DNA from: Acidobacteriota bacterium
GTDB taxonomy: Bacteria; Acidobacteriota; Blastocatellia; Pyrinomonadales; Pyrinomonadaceae
DNA: 33,804 nt
NCBI GenBank assembly: GCA_018269075.1
Contig: JAFDVJ010000097.1
Coordinates: forward strand, 1-33,804
Reading direction: 5' to 3'
Position 1 is the stretch's first letter, and each line of letters opens with the position of its first letter. Shown piece after piece: positions 1 through 8,800 of this stretch. The notes under the pieces were generated by a model that did no database searches, was not told where the DNA came from, and was given only the letters and a program-made list of their open reading frames with translations. A program made the position numbers and the translations under genes.

Positions 1-120
1 CCACTTATGAATCTGCGATTCGGTCACGCCTAATTCCTGGGAAACGGATTTGACCGATTGCCCGTCGAAGACCTTTCTCAAAGTGTTTTGCTTGAATTCG
101 TCATCGTATTTTCTGTTCAT
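1..120 (-). CDS. IS3-family transposase OrfA, N-terminal 40 residues (partial)
   Basis: The minus strand reads from an ATG at 120 without a stop to the window edge, giving 40 residues starting MNRKYDDEFKQNTLRKVFDG and ending TESQIHKW. This is the helix-turn-helix start of IS3/IS911-type OrfA proteins (HTH_Tnp_1 family), which bind the terminal inverted repeats of their element. The pattern of a basic start, 'EFK..TLRKV.DG.SV..V..ELGV...QI.KW' is diagnostic of that family. OrfB, the DDE catalytic part made by programmed frameshifting in IS3 elements, would lie outside the window to the left. Completeness of the element cannot be judged from here. Confidence 0.85.
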   Translation of the reverse strand, partial: MNRKYDDEFKQNTLRKVFDGQSVKSVSQELGVTESQIHKW

Positions 121-173
121 ACTGTCATTTTATCTAAAGACAGTTTTCATTCCACTTTTATTAGACCACCTCA
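121..173 (-). mobile_element. Left end of the IS3-family element (non-coding leader and probable terminal inverted repeat)
   Basis: Between the OrfA start and about 173 lies an AT-rich leader. Read on the minus strand, it begins TGAGGTGGTCTAATAAAAG. A TG start (CA on the plus strand) within about 55 bp of OrfA is usual for IS3-family left ends. The outer boundary at 173 is inferred from this TG...CA rule and from the change in character of the plus-strand reading frame there. The other end and the target duplication are outside the window, so the exact boundary is uncertain. Confidence 0.5.
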
Positions 174-310
174 AGTATAAAAAAAACAAAGAAAAGAAAT
201 ACTATAAATCACAAGTTGAAGCGGTTTATGAAAATGGAGATTGGTATTTCACTTCTTTAATTGGGGTTAGTGGCGGATTTTCTGATGAACCCCAAAAATG
301 TCTAATGTGA
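174..310 (+). pseudogene. C-terminal remnant of an unidentified AT-rich gene, probably cut by the IS3 element
   Basis: An open frame ends at TGA 308-310 with a protein-like tail containing KSQVEAVYENGDWYFTSLIG, and is followed 35 bp later by a strong terminator. No plausible start or Shine-Dalgarno lies downstream of the IS boundary; upstream, the frame only continues into the IS leader with a hydrophobic, unprotein-like translation. I read it as the 3' end of a small gene whose 5' part was displaced by the IS insertion. The family is not recognised. It is much more AT-rich than the genes to the right, suggesting foreign origin. Confidence 0.45.
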
Positions 311-344
311 AAATAGAAAGCTAAATCAGCATTATTTCAGATTT

Positions 345-371
345 GACAGCCTTTCGAGGCTGTCATTTTTT
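345..371 (+). terminator. Rho-independent terminator
   Basis: Perfect 7-bp stem GACAGCC (345-351) / GGCTGTC (358-364) with a 6-nt loop TTTCGA, followed by A and six T residues. It terminates plus-strand transcription from the remnant ORF ending at 310. It also overlaps the 3' end of the convergent regulator pseudogene. Confidence 0.8.
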
Positions 372-736
372 CGCCTTTTGCTGATTGGAATTGAGAACTG
401 TTTCCAAAAGCTGTAAAACAAAATTCTGCTTTTCTCTTGGCAATAACTTCACTTGCTCAAAGTTTCGCTGAAGTTGAGAAGTTGGTCCGGGCTTCGCCTT
501 TGCCGTATTCGGTTGACTTCCAAGAAGTTCAGTGACTGAAACTTCCAAAGCATTCGCGGCTCACTCGATAAAATCTAATGCCGGATTCGCGCATCGAGTT
601 TCGTAATAATCAATCAAGGAACGTTTGACGCTCAGATTGTCAGCGATTTGATAAGTGTCATTCCCTTGTTGCGCCGGACGGCGGCTAATCTTTGTCCGAA
701 AAACGGCTTTTCCTTTTCTGCTCGGTTCTATTCCAT
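363..736 (-). pseudogene. Degenerate XRE/cro-family transcriptional regulator
   Basis: Joining frames on the minus strand gives a typical small HTH_3 (XRE) repressor. From an ATG at 736 one reads a start, then a TAG at codon 3, then EKEKPFFGQRLAAVRRNKGM. After a +1/-1 frame change the reading continues YQIADNLSVKRSLIDYYETR, then NPALDFIE, a TGA, and finally ANALEVSVTELLGSQPN and a Lys-rich tail to the stop at 363. Helix-turn-helix order and the 'ALEVSVTELLG' end of the fifth helix match phage-repressor-like XRE proteins. Both nonsense codons are explained by single C-to-T changes (CAG to TAG, CGA to TGA). The piece 363-548 could be made from a TTG but lacks the DNA-binding helices. Confidence 0.8.
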
Positions 737-846
737 CCTTGCCAGAGCCCGCACAATTAATCTTCCCGATTTTCTATGATTGAAAACTGTAAATGCCAGG
801 TTCATTTCAGGACGAATTTAACGAAGGAGATAAACATTTTTCAATT

Positions 847-1182
847 ATGCCAAGAATAGCGACAACGAAACCGACAGTTCCCGAATTCCCAACCGCCCCC
901 CTGACCCAGACGGTCCCAACGGGGGAAGATCCGGTCCGGGATGAGGCCGCCCCGGAAGCGACGATCCCGAACGACGTCGATCAGGCTCCGAAAACCGAGC
1001 CCGAAGCCGACGAGGAACCGATCGTCAAAAGCGGTTTCAAAAAGATCCGCGTGAAGGAATTCCGCGGAAGCTTCGGCCGCGCCAAATTCGACGACGACGG
1101 CATCTGCGAGGCGATCGACGAGGAAACCTTCAATCAGCTCCGGAAGCAGTTCCCCGGCGCAGAATACGAATTCATCGACTAA
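847..1182 (+). CDS. Small phage-like protein, acidic and Pro-rich N-terminus (hypothetical)
   Basis: The start at 847 (MPRIATTKPTVPEF) is preferred over an in-frame ATG at 793. An AAGGAGA Shine-Dalgarno sits at 824-830, although its 16-nt spacing is long, and the 793 start would translate through it. The product is 111 residues. Residues 1-65 are low-complexity (Pro, Thr, Glu, Asp) and probably disordered. The last 45 residues look folded, with FRGSFGRAKFDDDGICEAID and ending in PGAEYEFID. The stop codon directly abuts the ATG of the next gene (TAAATG), so the two are translationally coupled. Its neighbour resembles a phage head-tail connector, so a minor virion or head-associated protein is plausible, but the family is not recognised. 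Confidence 0.6.
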   Translation: MPRIATTKPTVPEFPTAPLTQTVPTGEDPVRDEAAPEATIPNDVDQAPKTEPEADEEPIVKSGFKKIRVKEFRGSFGRAKFDDDGICEAIDEETFNQLRKQFPGAEYEFID

Positions 1183-1890
1183 ATGCCCGTCATCACACCA
1201 TCCGACACGCCGCCGGCCGACGACCTTTTCGGGCCGGCCTATCTCGACGCCGCGACGTTCCGCCAAAGCCTAGCGCTCTTCGGCGTCGGGATGGCCCTTT
1301 GCGATTACCCGGACACGGACGACGGCAACCTGAAATTGACGCAGGTTCTGCAGGCCGCCTCGCGGTCGATCGACGCCTTCTGCGCGAAGACCTTCGCGCC
1401 TGACGATCTCGTCGAGCAGCACGCGCTCGATCTCGCGACCTGGCAGTTTACGGTCAACAACCCGCCTGTCTCAGAGATCGTCTCCTGCACGATCCGCTAC
1501 TCGAAGGACGGGACGATCTCGATCCCGCCGGCCAACGTCTACATCAACAATCAGAAAGGATATTGCGAGATCACCCGCCGGCTCGACGGCACGCTCAACA
1601 TTCTCGAATATATCGGAACGGAACTCGTCGAACCGCAGGTCGAGGTCGTCTACAAATCCCTGCAGGACGTTCCCCGGCACGTCAGGCTCGCCTGCGGCTT
1701 TCAGGCCGCGCACCTGATCAATTCCGGCTTCGTCGATAAGACCCTGCCGCCGAACTTCGGCAAGATCGATATGGGCGGTTTGAGTATCAATAATAAGAAA
1801 GGCTACAGGTCGAGCGAATCAAAAGCGGGCGCGGTTCCCGCCAACGGCACTTCCGATTTTCAGTTCGAGCTCCGCACTTCGCCGTCGTGA
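1183..1890 (+). CDS. Phage head-tail connector-like protein (gp6-like, tentative)
   Basis: 235 residues, starting immediately after the previous stop. The central part has the organisation of phage gp6-like head-tail connector/adaptor proteins. It contains an N-terminal helix, LQAASRSIDAFCAKTF ('ASR.ID.fc...F', where the family has its first conserved helices), then a beta-rich segment with paired VNNPPVSEIVSCTIRY and YINNQKGYCEITRR strands, then a helix VPRHVRLACGFQAAHLINSG. Such proteins form the ring joining portal to tail. No portal, capsid, terminase or tail genes flank it, so it is an isolated remnant or a minimal domesticated module. Codon use (GC-rich third positions) matches the host genes, unlike the IS side. 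Identification is by pattern only. Confidence 0.5.
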   Translation: MPVITPSDTPPADDLFGPAYLDAATFRQSLALFGVGMALCDYPDTDDGNLKLTQVLQAASRSIDAFCAKTFAPDDLVEQHALDLATWQFTVNNPPVSEIVSCTIRYSKDGTISIPPANVYINNQKGYCEITRRLDGTLNILEYIGTELVEPQVEVVYKSLQDVPRHVRLACGFQAAHLINSGFVDKTLPPNFGKIDMGGLSINNKKGYRSSESKAGAVPANGTSDFQFELRTSPS

Positions 1891-1984
1891 CGGAAGAGGA
1901 AAATTGAAGGGCCGGAAATGTTTTATTATAGTTAGCGGAAAACTAATTGGAAAAAGTGTCGGTTACGGTCGCGTTCGCTTTTTT

Positions 1985-2012
1985 GATCTTCCACTAAAAA
2001 CACGAAAAAACC
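1985..2012 (-). repeat. Partial copy of the dispersed CCACTAAAAACAC intergenic repeat
   Basis: Contains CCACTAAAAACACGAAAAAA, matching the arm of the fuller copy at 2111-2183 and the related copy near 10239. It lacks the second arm. Confidence 0.6.
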
Positions 2013-2110
2013 AGAACTGTTCGGCACGGTAATTGATCGATCCGGCGATTCGTTCGGGAACCGCCGGATCGATTGAATCGGAATCGGCAGCCCGGCGAAC
2101 AGCTGTTTTC

Positions 2111-2183
2111 GATCCACTAAAAACACTAAAAACACTAAAAAAACACGAAAGAAATTTAGTGTTTTTGGTGTTTTTAGTGGATC
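2111..2183 (-). repeat. Dispersed intergenic repeat with long inverted arms (likely terminator-like)
   Basis: Perfect 16-bp arms GATCCACTAAAAACAC (2111-2126) and its complement (2168-2183) enclose further CACTAAAAA direct repeats. It lies just past the 3' end of the minus-strand gene 2291-2824. Transcribed, it would form an A/T-rich hairpin with U-runs. A related copy sits in the same position after the minus-strand gene ending at 10368. Confidence 0.75.
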
Positions 2184-2290
2184 AATAAACAAACGATCGG
2201 CTGCGGGTTTAACGCTCATTATTGCAAAAAGTTGTGTCACACACCCTTGAAGCTCGGCGACGGGCGGTTGGTTTTGCGGGCCGGCGGGTC

Positions 2291-2824
2291 TCAATTCCGG
2301 TTGGGCCGGGAACGGATCAAATCTTCCATTTTGTCTTTGAGGAGGCTGTAATCCGCCTGTTCGAGGAATTCGAAAAGCTGCGCGCCGCCGCGGCGGGCTT
2401 CGACGGTCAGAACCTTGTCCGCGTCGAAATAAACCGAATTCGTGCCGAGCCACGGGTCGTTTCCGCACTGCGGCGAATAGCTGTAGGCCTCGAAGTTTTT
2501 GAACCTGTATTTCCGGTTGAAAAGCATTTGCGGCTGGGCGGCGAATTCCCGGCGCGTCTTCGTCCGGAGGCCGGGCTCGATCCGGAGCGTGATCCGGCCG
2601 CATAATTCGGCGGCCGCGTTATCCGTCCCGACCGTCAGCTCGTAGTCGGCCGACTGTTCGAAGATCGTTTCTTTCCAAACCGGCGGCAGGACCGCGCGCC
2701 GGCAGCCGCGGATTTCGGGGAAAAGTTCGGCGAGACCGTTGAATTCGGTCCGATTCCCGGTCTGTCCGAAAACGATCCCGGCGGCCGTCGTGATGAGCAG
2801 CAATTCGATGATCGCGAGCTTCAT
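2291..2824 (-). CDS. Hypothetical secreted protein, partner of the alpha-2-macroglobulin gene
   Basis: 177 residues with an ideal start: GGAGG lies 4 nt before the ATG at 2824. Residues 1-20 (MKLAIIELLLITTAAGIVFG) form a Sec signal peptide, with cleavage likely after Gly20. The mature part has two Cys-containing segments (EIRGCRRAVLPPVWKETIF and SYSPQCGNDPWLGTNSVYF) that might form disulphides outside the cytoplasm. No family is recognised. The gene follows the alpha-2-macroglobulin gene by 60 bp on the same strand with a strong hairpin between them, so it is probably the last gene of that transcript and may be controlled separately by that hairpin. Confidence 0.75.
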   Translation of the reverse strand: MKLAIIELLLITTAAGIVFGQTGNRTEFNGLAELFPEIRGCRRAVLPPVWKETIFEQSADYELTVGTDNAAAELCGRITLRIEPGLRTKTRREFAAQPQMLFNRKYRFKNFEAYSYSPQCGNDPWLGTNSVYFDADKVLTVEARRGGAQLFEFLEQADYSLLKDKMEDLIRSRPNRN

Positions 2825-2839
2825 AATCCTCCTTAAAAT

Positions 2840-2877
2840 CGAAGCGGGCGCGTCCGCCCCCGAACGCGCCCGCTTCG
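2840..2877 (-). terminator. Intercistronic hairpin between the alpha-2-macroglobulin and the downstream secreted-protein gene
   Basis: Perfect 14-bp stem (CGAAGCGGGCGCGT at 2840-2853 with its complement at 2864-2877) around a 10-nt loop. On the minus strand it is followed by ATTTTAA and then directly by the GGAGG of the next gene. It could be an attenuating terminator or an mRNA-stabilising hairpin; the U-tract is short. Confidence 0.65.
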
Positions 2878-2884
2878 AGTCGGT

Positions 2885-5800
2885 TTATTCGACGGTCACG
2901 AAGTCCGTGCCCGTCCGGCCGAAGGTTTCGGGATGATACATCTCCTCGGCCTTCGCCGGCGGGACGACGAACTGGCCGGGCGTCGTCGCGCGCGTGACAT
3001 ACGTGTAGTTGTAGACGCCTTCCCAGAGCAGCGAGGCGAAGGCCTCGGCCCGCTCGTCGCGGAAGTTCTGGTGCTCGAACCAGTACTGCCGCCACCACCA
3101 CCAGCCGTAGCCGTAGGAGCGGCTGCCGTATTCGACGACCGGCGTGTTGCCGCCGCCGGTGTCGCCCGGGATCGACTCGGTCGTCGCGAGCTCCGGATTG
3201 AGGATCTCCAATCCGGCCGGCAGATTGTCGACGAGCGCGACGTGATAGCGGCGCGCCTGCGCGACCATCGTCAGCCGGACGCGGACGCGTGCGCCGGCCT
3301 TGAAGGTCCACGTGCCGTCGGCGTTCTGCTTGACGTCGTCGGCGTTGTCGACCGCCTCGTATTTCCTGAGCACGGTGAAGCCGTAATCGGCCGGGTCGAG
3401 CTTCAGGTTCTTCGGCGCGTACTTCATTCCGATCCGGTAGTAAAGCCGGCCGGCGCCCTCTTTGTCGAGGATCAGATTGGACGTGCCGCCCTGCTCGACG
3501 AGATACGACATCGGGATGTCGAGCTGGTTCGAATCGATCGACCGGCCCTTGAAGAGCTGCTCGCCGGCGTAGGCGCTGCCGAGCCAGATCTTGGTCACGA
3601 AATCGGGCGTCACCTTTTCGAAGGCGTTGAAGTATTTGTCCAGCGCGAGCAGGATAAAGACGTTCTCCTGCGTGTTCGACCAGGCGCCCTTCGTCCGGTG
3701 ATCGAGCAGACCGCGGACGAGCTTCGGAATCAGGTCGCCGGTGTTGACGCCGGGCGTCTGATTGAGCACGTCCGATTTGATCAGCGCTTCGAGCAGCACG
3801 CCGTCGGCGCGGCGGTTCGAATACATAATCAGCCACGCGGCGTCGCCGTAATCGGTGACGAAGTTCGCCGTCGCCGCCGTTTCGGTCGTCCGGTTCATCA
3901 GGAAACGCTTGATCGCGATCACCTCGTTGGCCGAGCCCTTATCGTCGGCGAGCACCGAGAGAATCCAGCCGATCGCCTCGAACGGCAGTTTTTCGAGCGT
4001 CGCTTCCTTGAGCAAAGCCTTCGCTTTGGCCGCGTCCTTGTCGCCGAGCAGATCGCGGATATAGAGCGCGTAGGCCGAGATCGTCCACCGCGCCTGGGGC
4101 GACTGGCGATACCATTCGTCGAAATGTTTCTCGACGTTTTTCAGATACGGCGTCGTCCGGTCGATCATCTCCTGCGGCACCTTGTAGCCCTTCGCCTTGG
4201 CGAGCCCGAGCGCGTGGGCGACGTGGATCGTCAGGAACGGATACTCGTAGCGCTCGCGGCGCTGCGACCAGAGCCCGAAGCTGCCGTCCGACCGCTGCCT
4301 TCCCTTGAGCGTCTCGATGTCCTTGGCGTAGGACTTGTCGAGCTCGTCCTTCGACGGCATATCCTTCGATTTGAAGGCCGTCAGCACGTCGCGGAGCGCG
4401 GCGATCGAGATCATCCGCGAGGAGATTTGTTCCGAGCATTCGTACGGGTAGCGGTAGAGATAGATAAACGCGTCGGTCAGCTCCTGCAATTGCGTCGACG
4501 AGGTCGTCACCTCGAGCCCGCCGAACTGCGGGTAAACGTCGCCCGGCGTCTGGACCGGCTGGAAGATCGCGCCGTTCTGATCGGTCGTCCCGTAGGTCGC
4601 GAACGCCTCGGTCGTCGCCGGCGTGTAGACCGGCAGCGAAATTTCGGCCGCGTCGGCCCAGTTTCCGCTCGTCACGGCGATCTGGAAGCGGGCCGTGCCG
4701 GCCTTTTCGGCCGCGACCGGGAACCGCACCTCGGCGCGGTCGTTGGCCTTGATGAGCACCGTCCGGCCGTTACCGTTCGTGAGCGTCGCGTTGGTCGCGC
4801 GGACGCCGACGTTGACGGCCATATCCTTGTCGGTCTGGTTCTGAACGACGACCGGCAATTCGATCTTGTCGCCGAAGTTCAGAAAACGCGGCGCGCTCGG
4901 CCGGACCATCAGCGGCTGCCGGGCGGTCAGGCTGGATTCGCCGCCGCCGAAGCGTTTGCCGGTGTCGACCGACACGGCCATCACGCGGTAGCGCGTCAGA
5001 TTGTCGGGCAGTTTGACGTCGACCGTCGCCCGGCCGCTCGAATCGGTTTTGACCGACGGCGCGAAGATCGCGAGCGCGTTGAAGTTCGAGCGAAGATTGA
5101 TCGGCGTCTCGGTGTTGCCCGGCTGATCGTCGGCCTGTTCGGCCGTCTTGTTGGCATCGCGGTTGGCTTCCTTTTTCATCGCGCGCGAAGCCTGCACCGG
5201 CGCGGGCGGCGTCGCCGACGGTTTGGCGAGCATCACGCTTTCGGTCTGCGCGCCGCCAGTCGTCGCATCCGCGGCGACCAGATTCTGGGCGACGTTCGTC
5301 GGTTTGACGTCGAGCGGATTCGCGAGCAGGATGTCCTTGCGCGAGTGATAGTTCGTGACGCCGTCGCCGCGCTGCGCGTAGAAGAGATCGAGCGGGCTGC
5401 CGATCCGGTAGCCGGAGAGCGCGAGCACGCTTTCGTCGACGACGACGACCGCGACCTCGGAATTCGCGACCGGCTCGCCGCGATTGTCGGTGACGGCGAC
5501 GTCGATCTTCGTCGAGCCGCCGGGTTCGATCGTCTTATCTTTCGGTTCGGCCGAAACGGTCAGCTTGCGCGAGTCGGTCGAGATCGGCAGATTGAGGCTG
5601 CCGCTCGCGAAGGCCGGCCGTTTGGCGAGCTTCGGATCGGTCTCGCCCTTGTCGTTCTGCCGTTCGCTGGCCCCGACGAGATCGACCTGCACGTAGACGT
5701 TCGGGAGATATTTTTCCTGGAGCGGGATCTTCAGCGTCACGGAATTTTCCTTGATCGTGAAGCGCTCGGTCTTGACGATGCCGCCGCGCCGCAGCGTCAG

Positions 5801-8800
5801 GACGCCTTCCGCGCCCGGAAACGGCGAGATCACGAGGATTTCGGCGACGTCGTTCGGGCCGTAGTCCTTTTTGTTCGGAATGAGCTGCGCTTCTTCCTGC
5901 TCGACGTTGCGCTTCGGCGGCGTCTTGCCGCCCGGCACCCAGATCGTGAACTCGGATTCGTTGACGCGCTCGCGGTCGTCCATCACGCGCGCCGTGATCT
6001 TGTACTGGCCGCCCTGTTTGGCGACGAAATCGCAGGTCTGCGGCTTGTCGCCGAGCGATTTGACGGTGCAGGTCTGCTCGTCGACCGTCTTTTCGGCCCA
6101 CGCGCCGTTTTCGAACGCCCAGTCTTTCAAAACGGCCGTCATCTCGACGTCGCGGCCGGCGACGAGCCCGCCGTCGATGTTCGTGACGATCGATTCGACC
6201 GACATCTTTTCGCCCTTCTGGACGAAGGTCCGCGGCGTTTTGATGCCGACGTAGAGATCCGACGGGTGAACGAGCAGCGAGGTCGTGCTCGACCACGTCT
6301 GGCGGTTGACGTCCTGCACCGAAACGGCGGCCGAAACCGTGTACGGACGCGGCGGCTTGACCGATTCGAAATCGATCTTCAGCCGGTGCTTGCCGGCGGC
6401 GTCGGTGACGCCCTTGAAAGTCTGCGTCGTGCTCTGCCCGTAGGGCGAGTAACCGCCCGAATATTCGTAATCGTAGGACCGGAAACGCCACCACGGAACC
6501 CACGTGCCGAACGTGAAGTCGCCGCGGTTCGGCGGCGTGTAGGTCGTCGGCGTCGCCGTCACCGTCCAGTTCGCCTCGGCGTTCGCGAGCCCGCCGCCGG
6601 CGTAGTATTTCGCCTCGACCGAGAGATCGGCCTTGCCGCCGACGAAATGCGGCGACTCGGAATCGACCTTCGCCGAGACCTCGAACTCGGGCCGGCGAAA
6701 TTCCTGGACGTTGAACTGGTGATAGGTCGAGGAACCGCCGCCCGTGATGTAGACGCTCGCCTGACCGAGATTCATATTGTCGATCAGCTTGAATTTGAAA
6801 TCGAACGCGCCGAACGCGTTGACGGCGGCCGCGCCCTTCGCGACCTCGTTGCCGCGCGAATCGGTGACGCGATACTCGACGCCGCCGACGCGGTCGCCGA
6901 TCGGCTGGATGTCGCCGAGCTTGCCGGCCTCGTAATAGCGGACATAGCCCTTGATCGAAACCTCTTCCTTCGGTTTGTAGAGCTTGCGGTCGTCGAACAC
7001 GAACCAGCGGTAATCGTCCGAAGCCGTCTTTTTATACCAGCTGCCGTAATCGTTCCAGTAATAGTCGGAATTTTCCGGCATAAAGGCGACGTCCTTGCCC
7101 TTGCGGGCGATCAGGACGTTCTGCGCTTTCTGCGACTGAACGTCGGGCAGCGGAAGCCGCAGGATGCCGTTCTCGGTGGTCTGCGTCGTCGCCGCTTCCT
7201 CGATCGTTTCGGTTTCCTGCGCCGCGCCGTTTTCGTCGACCGACTCGACTTCCTGCGGCGGCTCTTCCGCGCTGCCCCAGCTCCAGAGCCACTCCCACCA
7301 CGACTTGTTGTTGGGCTCGGTTTCCGAAACGGTCTTGCCGGTCGGCGTCTTGCCGTTCGGGTAGATCGAGAGATCGACGCCCGAGAGCGGCTTGCCGGTC
7401 TTCAGATCGGTCGCGAAACCGACCAGCTCCTCGTTGTCGACGAACGCGTCGAGGCCGATCTGCGTCGACTGCGCCCAGACGGTGATCTTCGTGCGGTCGT
7501 ACTTGTCGCGTTTGACGGTCGGCTCGATCTCGATGATCGCGTTGCCGTATCCGCCGTCGAGCGCCTCGGATAAATCGATCCGCGTTTCGACCATCTCGTC
7601 CGGATTGTTCTGGATCGAAACCGTTTTATTCTCGACGATGCGGCCCGGAATCTTCGGGCGCTTCTGTTCGTCGTAATACTGGTAGCGCATATACTGCCGG
7701 AAGGCTTCCCAGTCCTGCGGCGTGACGGCCATAATCTTGACCCTGACCGACGGCATATTGGTCGAATAGACCAAATAGGTCTGTTTGCCCGTCGGGTCGA
7801 GCACGACGAACGTGCCGCCCTGCGAATAGAGGCTCGATTCGGCCGAACCGACGTTGAAGGTCGCCGTCGCCTGTTTGTCGAGCGTCTGGCCGTAAATGTC
7901 CTTGAGGCCGGGTTCGAGCGTCACTTTATAGGTCGTTCTTCCCTTTTTGTAGCCCTGAAAATAAATGTAATTGCCGCTCGGGTAAATGCTCATCCCGTCG
8001 ACCGGCGGCTCGACCTTGATCTTCGATTTGTCGAACGAAGCGCCGTCGATCGAGTTGGTGAACTGCATATACCACGTATCGGCCGGCCGGCAGACCTTGC
8101 TGCCCTGATAGCTGCACCAGCCGCCGACGTACCGCATCGCGCCGTAGGTCTGAAAGCTGTAGGCCTGATCCTTTTCGGTCGTCAGCGGGCCTTCGGCCGA
8201 GGGCGTGCCCTTCGGAAAGGTGACCGTGATCTGCGCGGCCTGCGGGAGCGCGTCGGCGGTCTGGCCCTCGCTGGTGACGGCGCGAAAGGCGAGCCAGCGG
8301 CCCGGCTGCGCCTGTTTCGAATAATATAAGATCGAGCTGTCCTGATTGATTTCCTCCGGGGTCGCGAGCCGCACGGTCAGCGGTTTGCCGCCGCCCGTCA
8401 CTTTCATCGTTTTCAGAATCGCTTCCGGGTTGACGGCCTGATCGAACGAGACGAACATCAGCGCGTCGCGCCGCGTCACCTGGTTTTGCGGGATCATCGT
8501 CTCGACTTTCGGCGGCGGCGTCGTGAAGGTCCACGTCACGTCCTTCTGCAAAACGGGGCCGGTCGCCGACTTGGTGCCGGCGGGGACGCGGACGGTGAAT
8601 TTCGTCGCCATCGGAAAGCGTTTGGTCGTGTCGAACATCAGCGTTTTCGTTCCCAACCAGCGCCATTTGCCCTCGACCTGCGGCGACAGTTCGACCGGCG
8701 CGTATTTGGCGGCCTCTTCCTGCGAGGTGACGGCGACCATCGGCTGCGAAAACGTGACGTTGAGGTCGGGCGCGACCGGGACCTCGCCCTGCGGCGAGTA

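Larger units (their letters stand above)
1891..2290. other. Non-coding stretch with dispersed CCACTAAAAACAC repeats
   Basis: This 400-bp gap separates convergent gene ends (plus-strand phage gene at 1890, minus-strand gene ending at 2291). Apart from the repeat copies listed separately (1985-2012 and 2111-2183) I see no gene. A long antisense frame crossing it is a shadow of the gene at 2291-2824. Confidence 0.6.

Noticed and set aside
793..846. Upstream ATG for the small phage-like gene
   Set aside because: It would translate through the AAGGAGA ribosome site; the start at 847 is preferred.
2933..7573. 1546-codon open frame on the plus strand
   Set aside because: It is exactly antisense to the alpha-2-macroglobulin gene. 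Its translation is Arg/Val/Asp-rich without domains or a ribosome site. This is a by-product of GC-rich codon use on the opposite strand.
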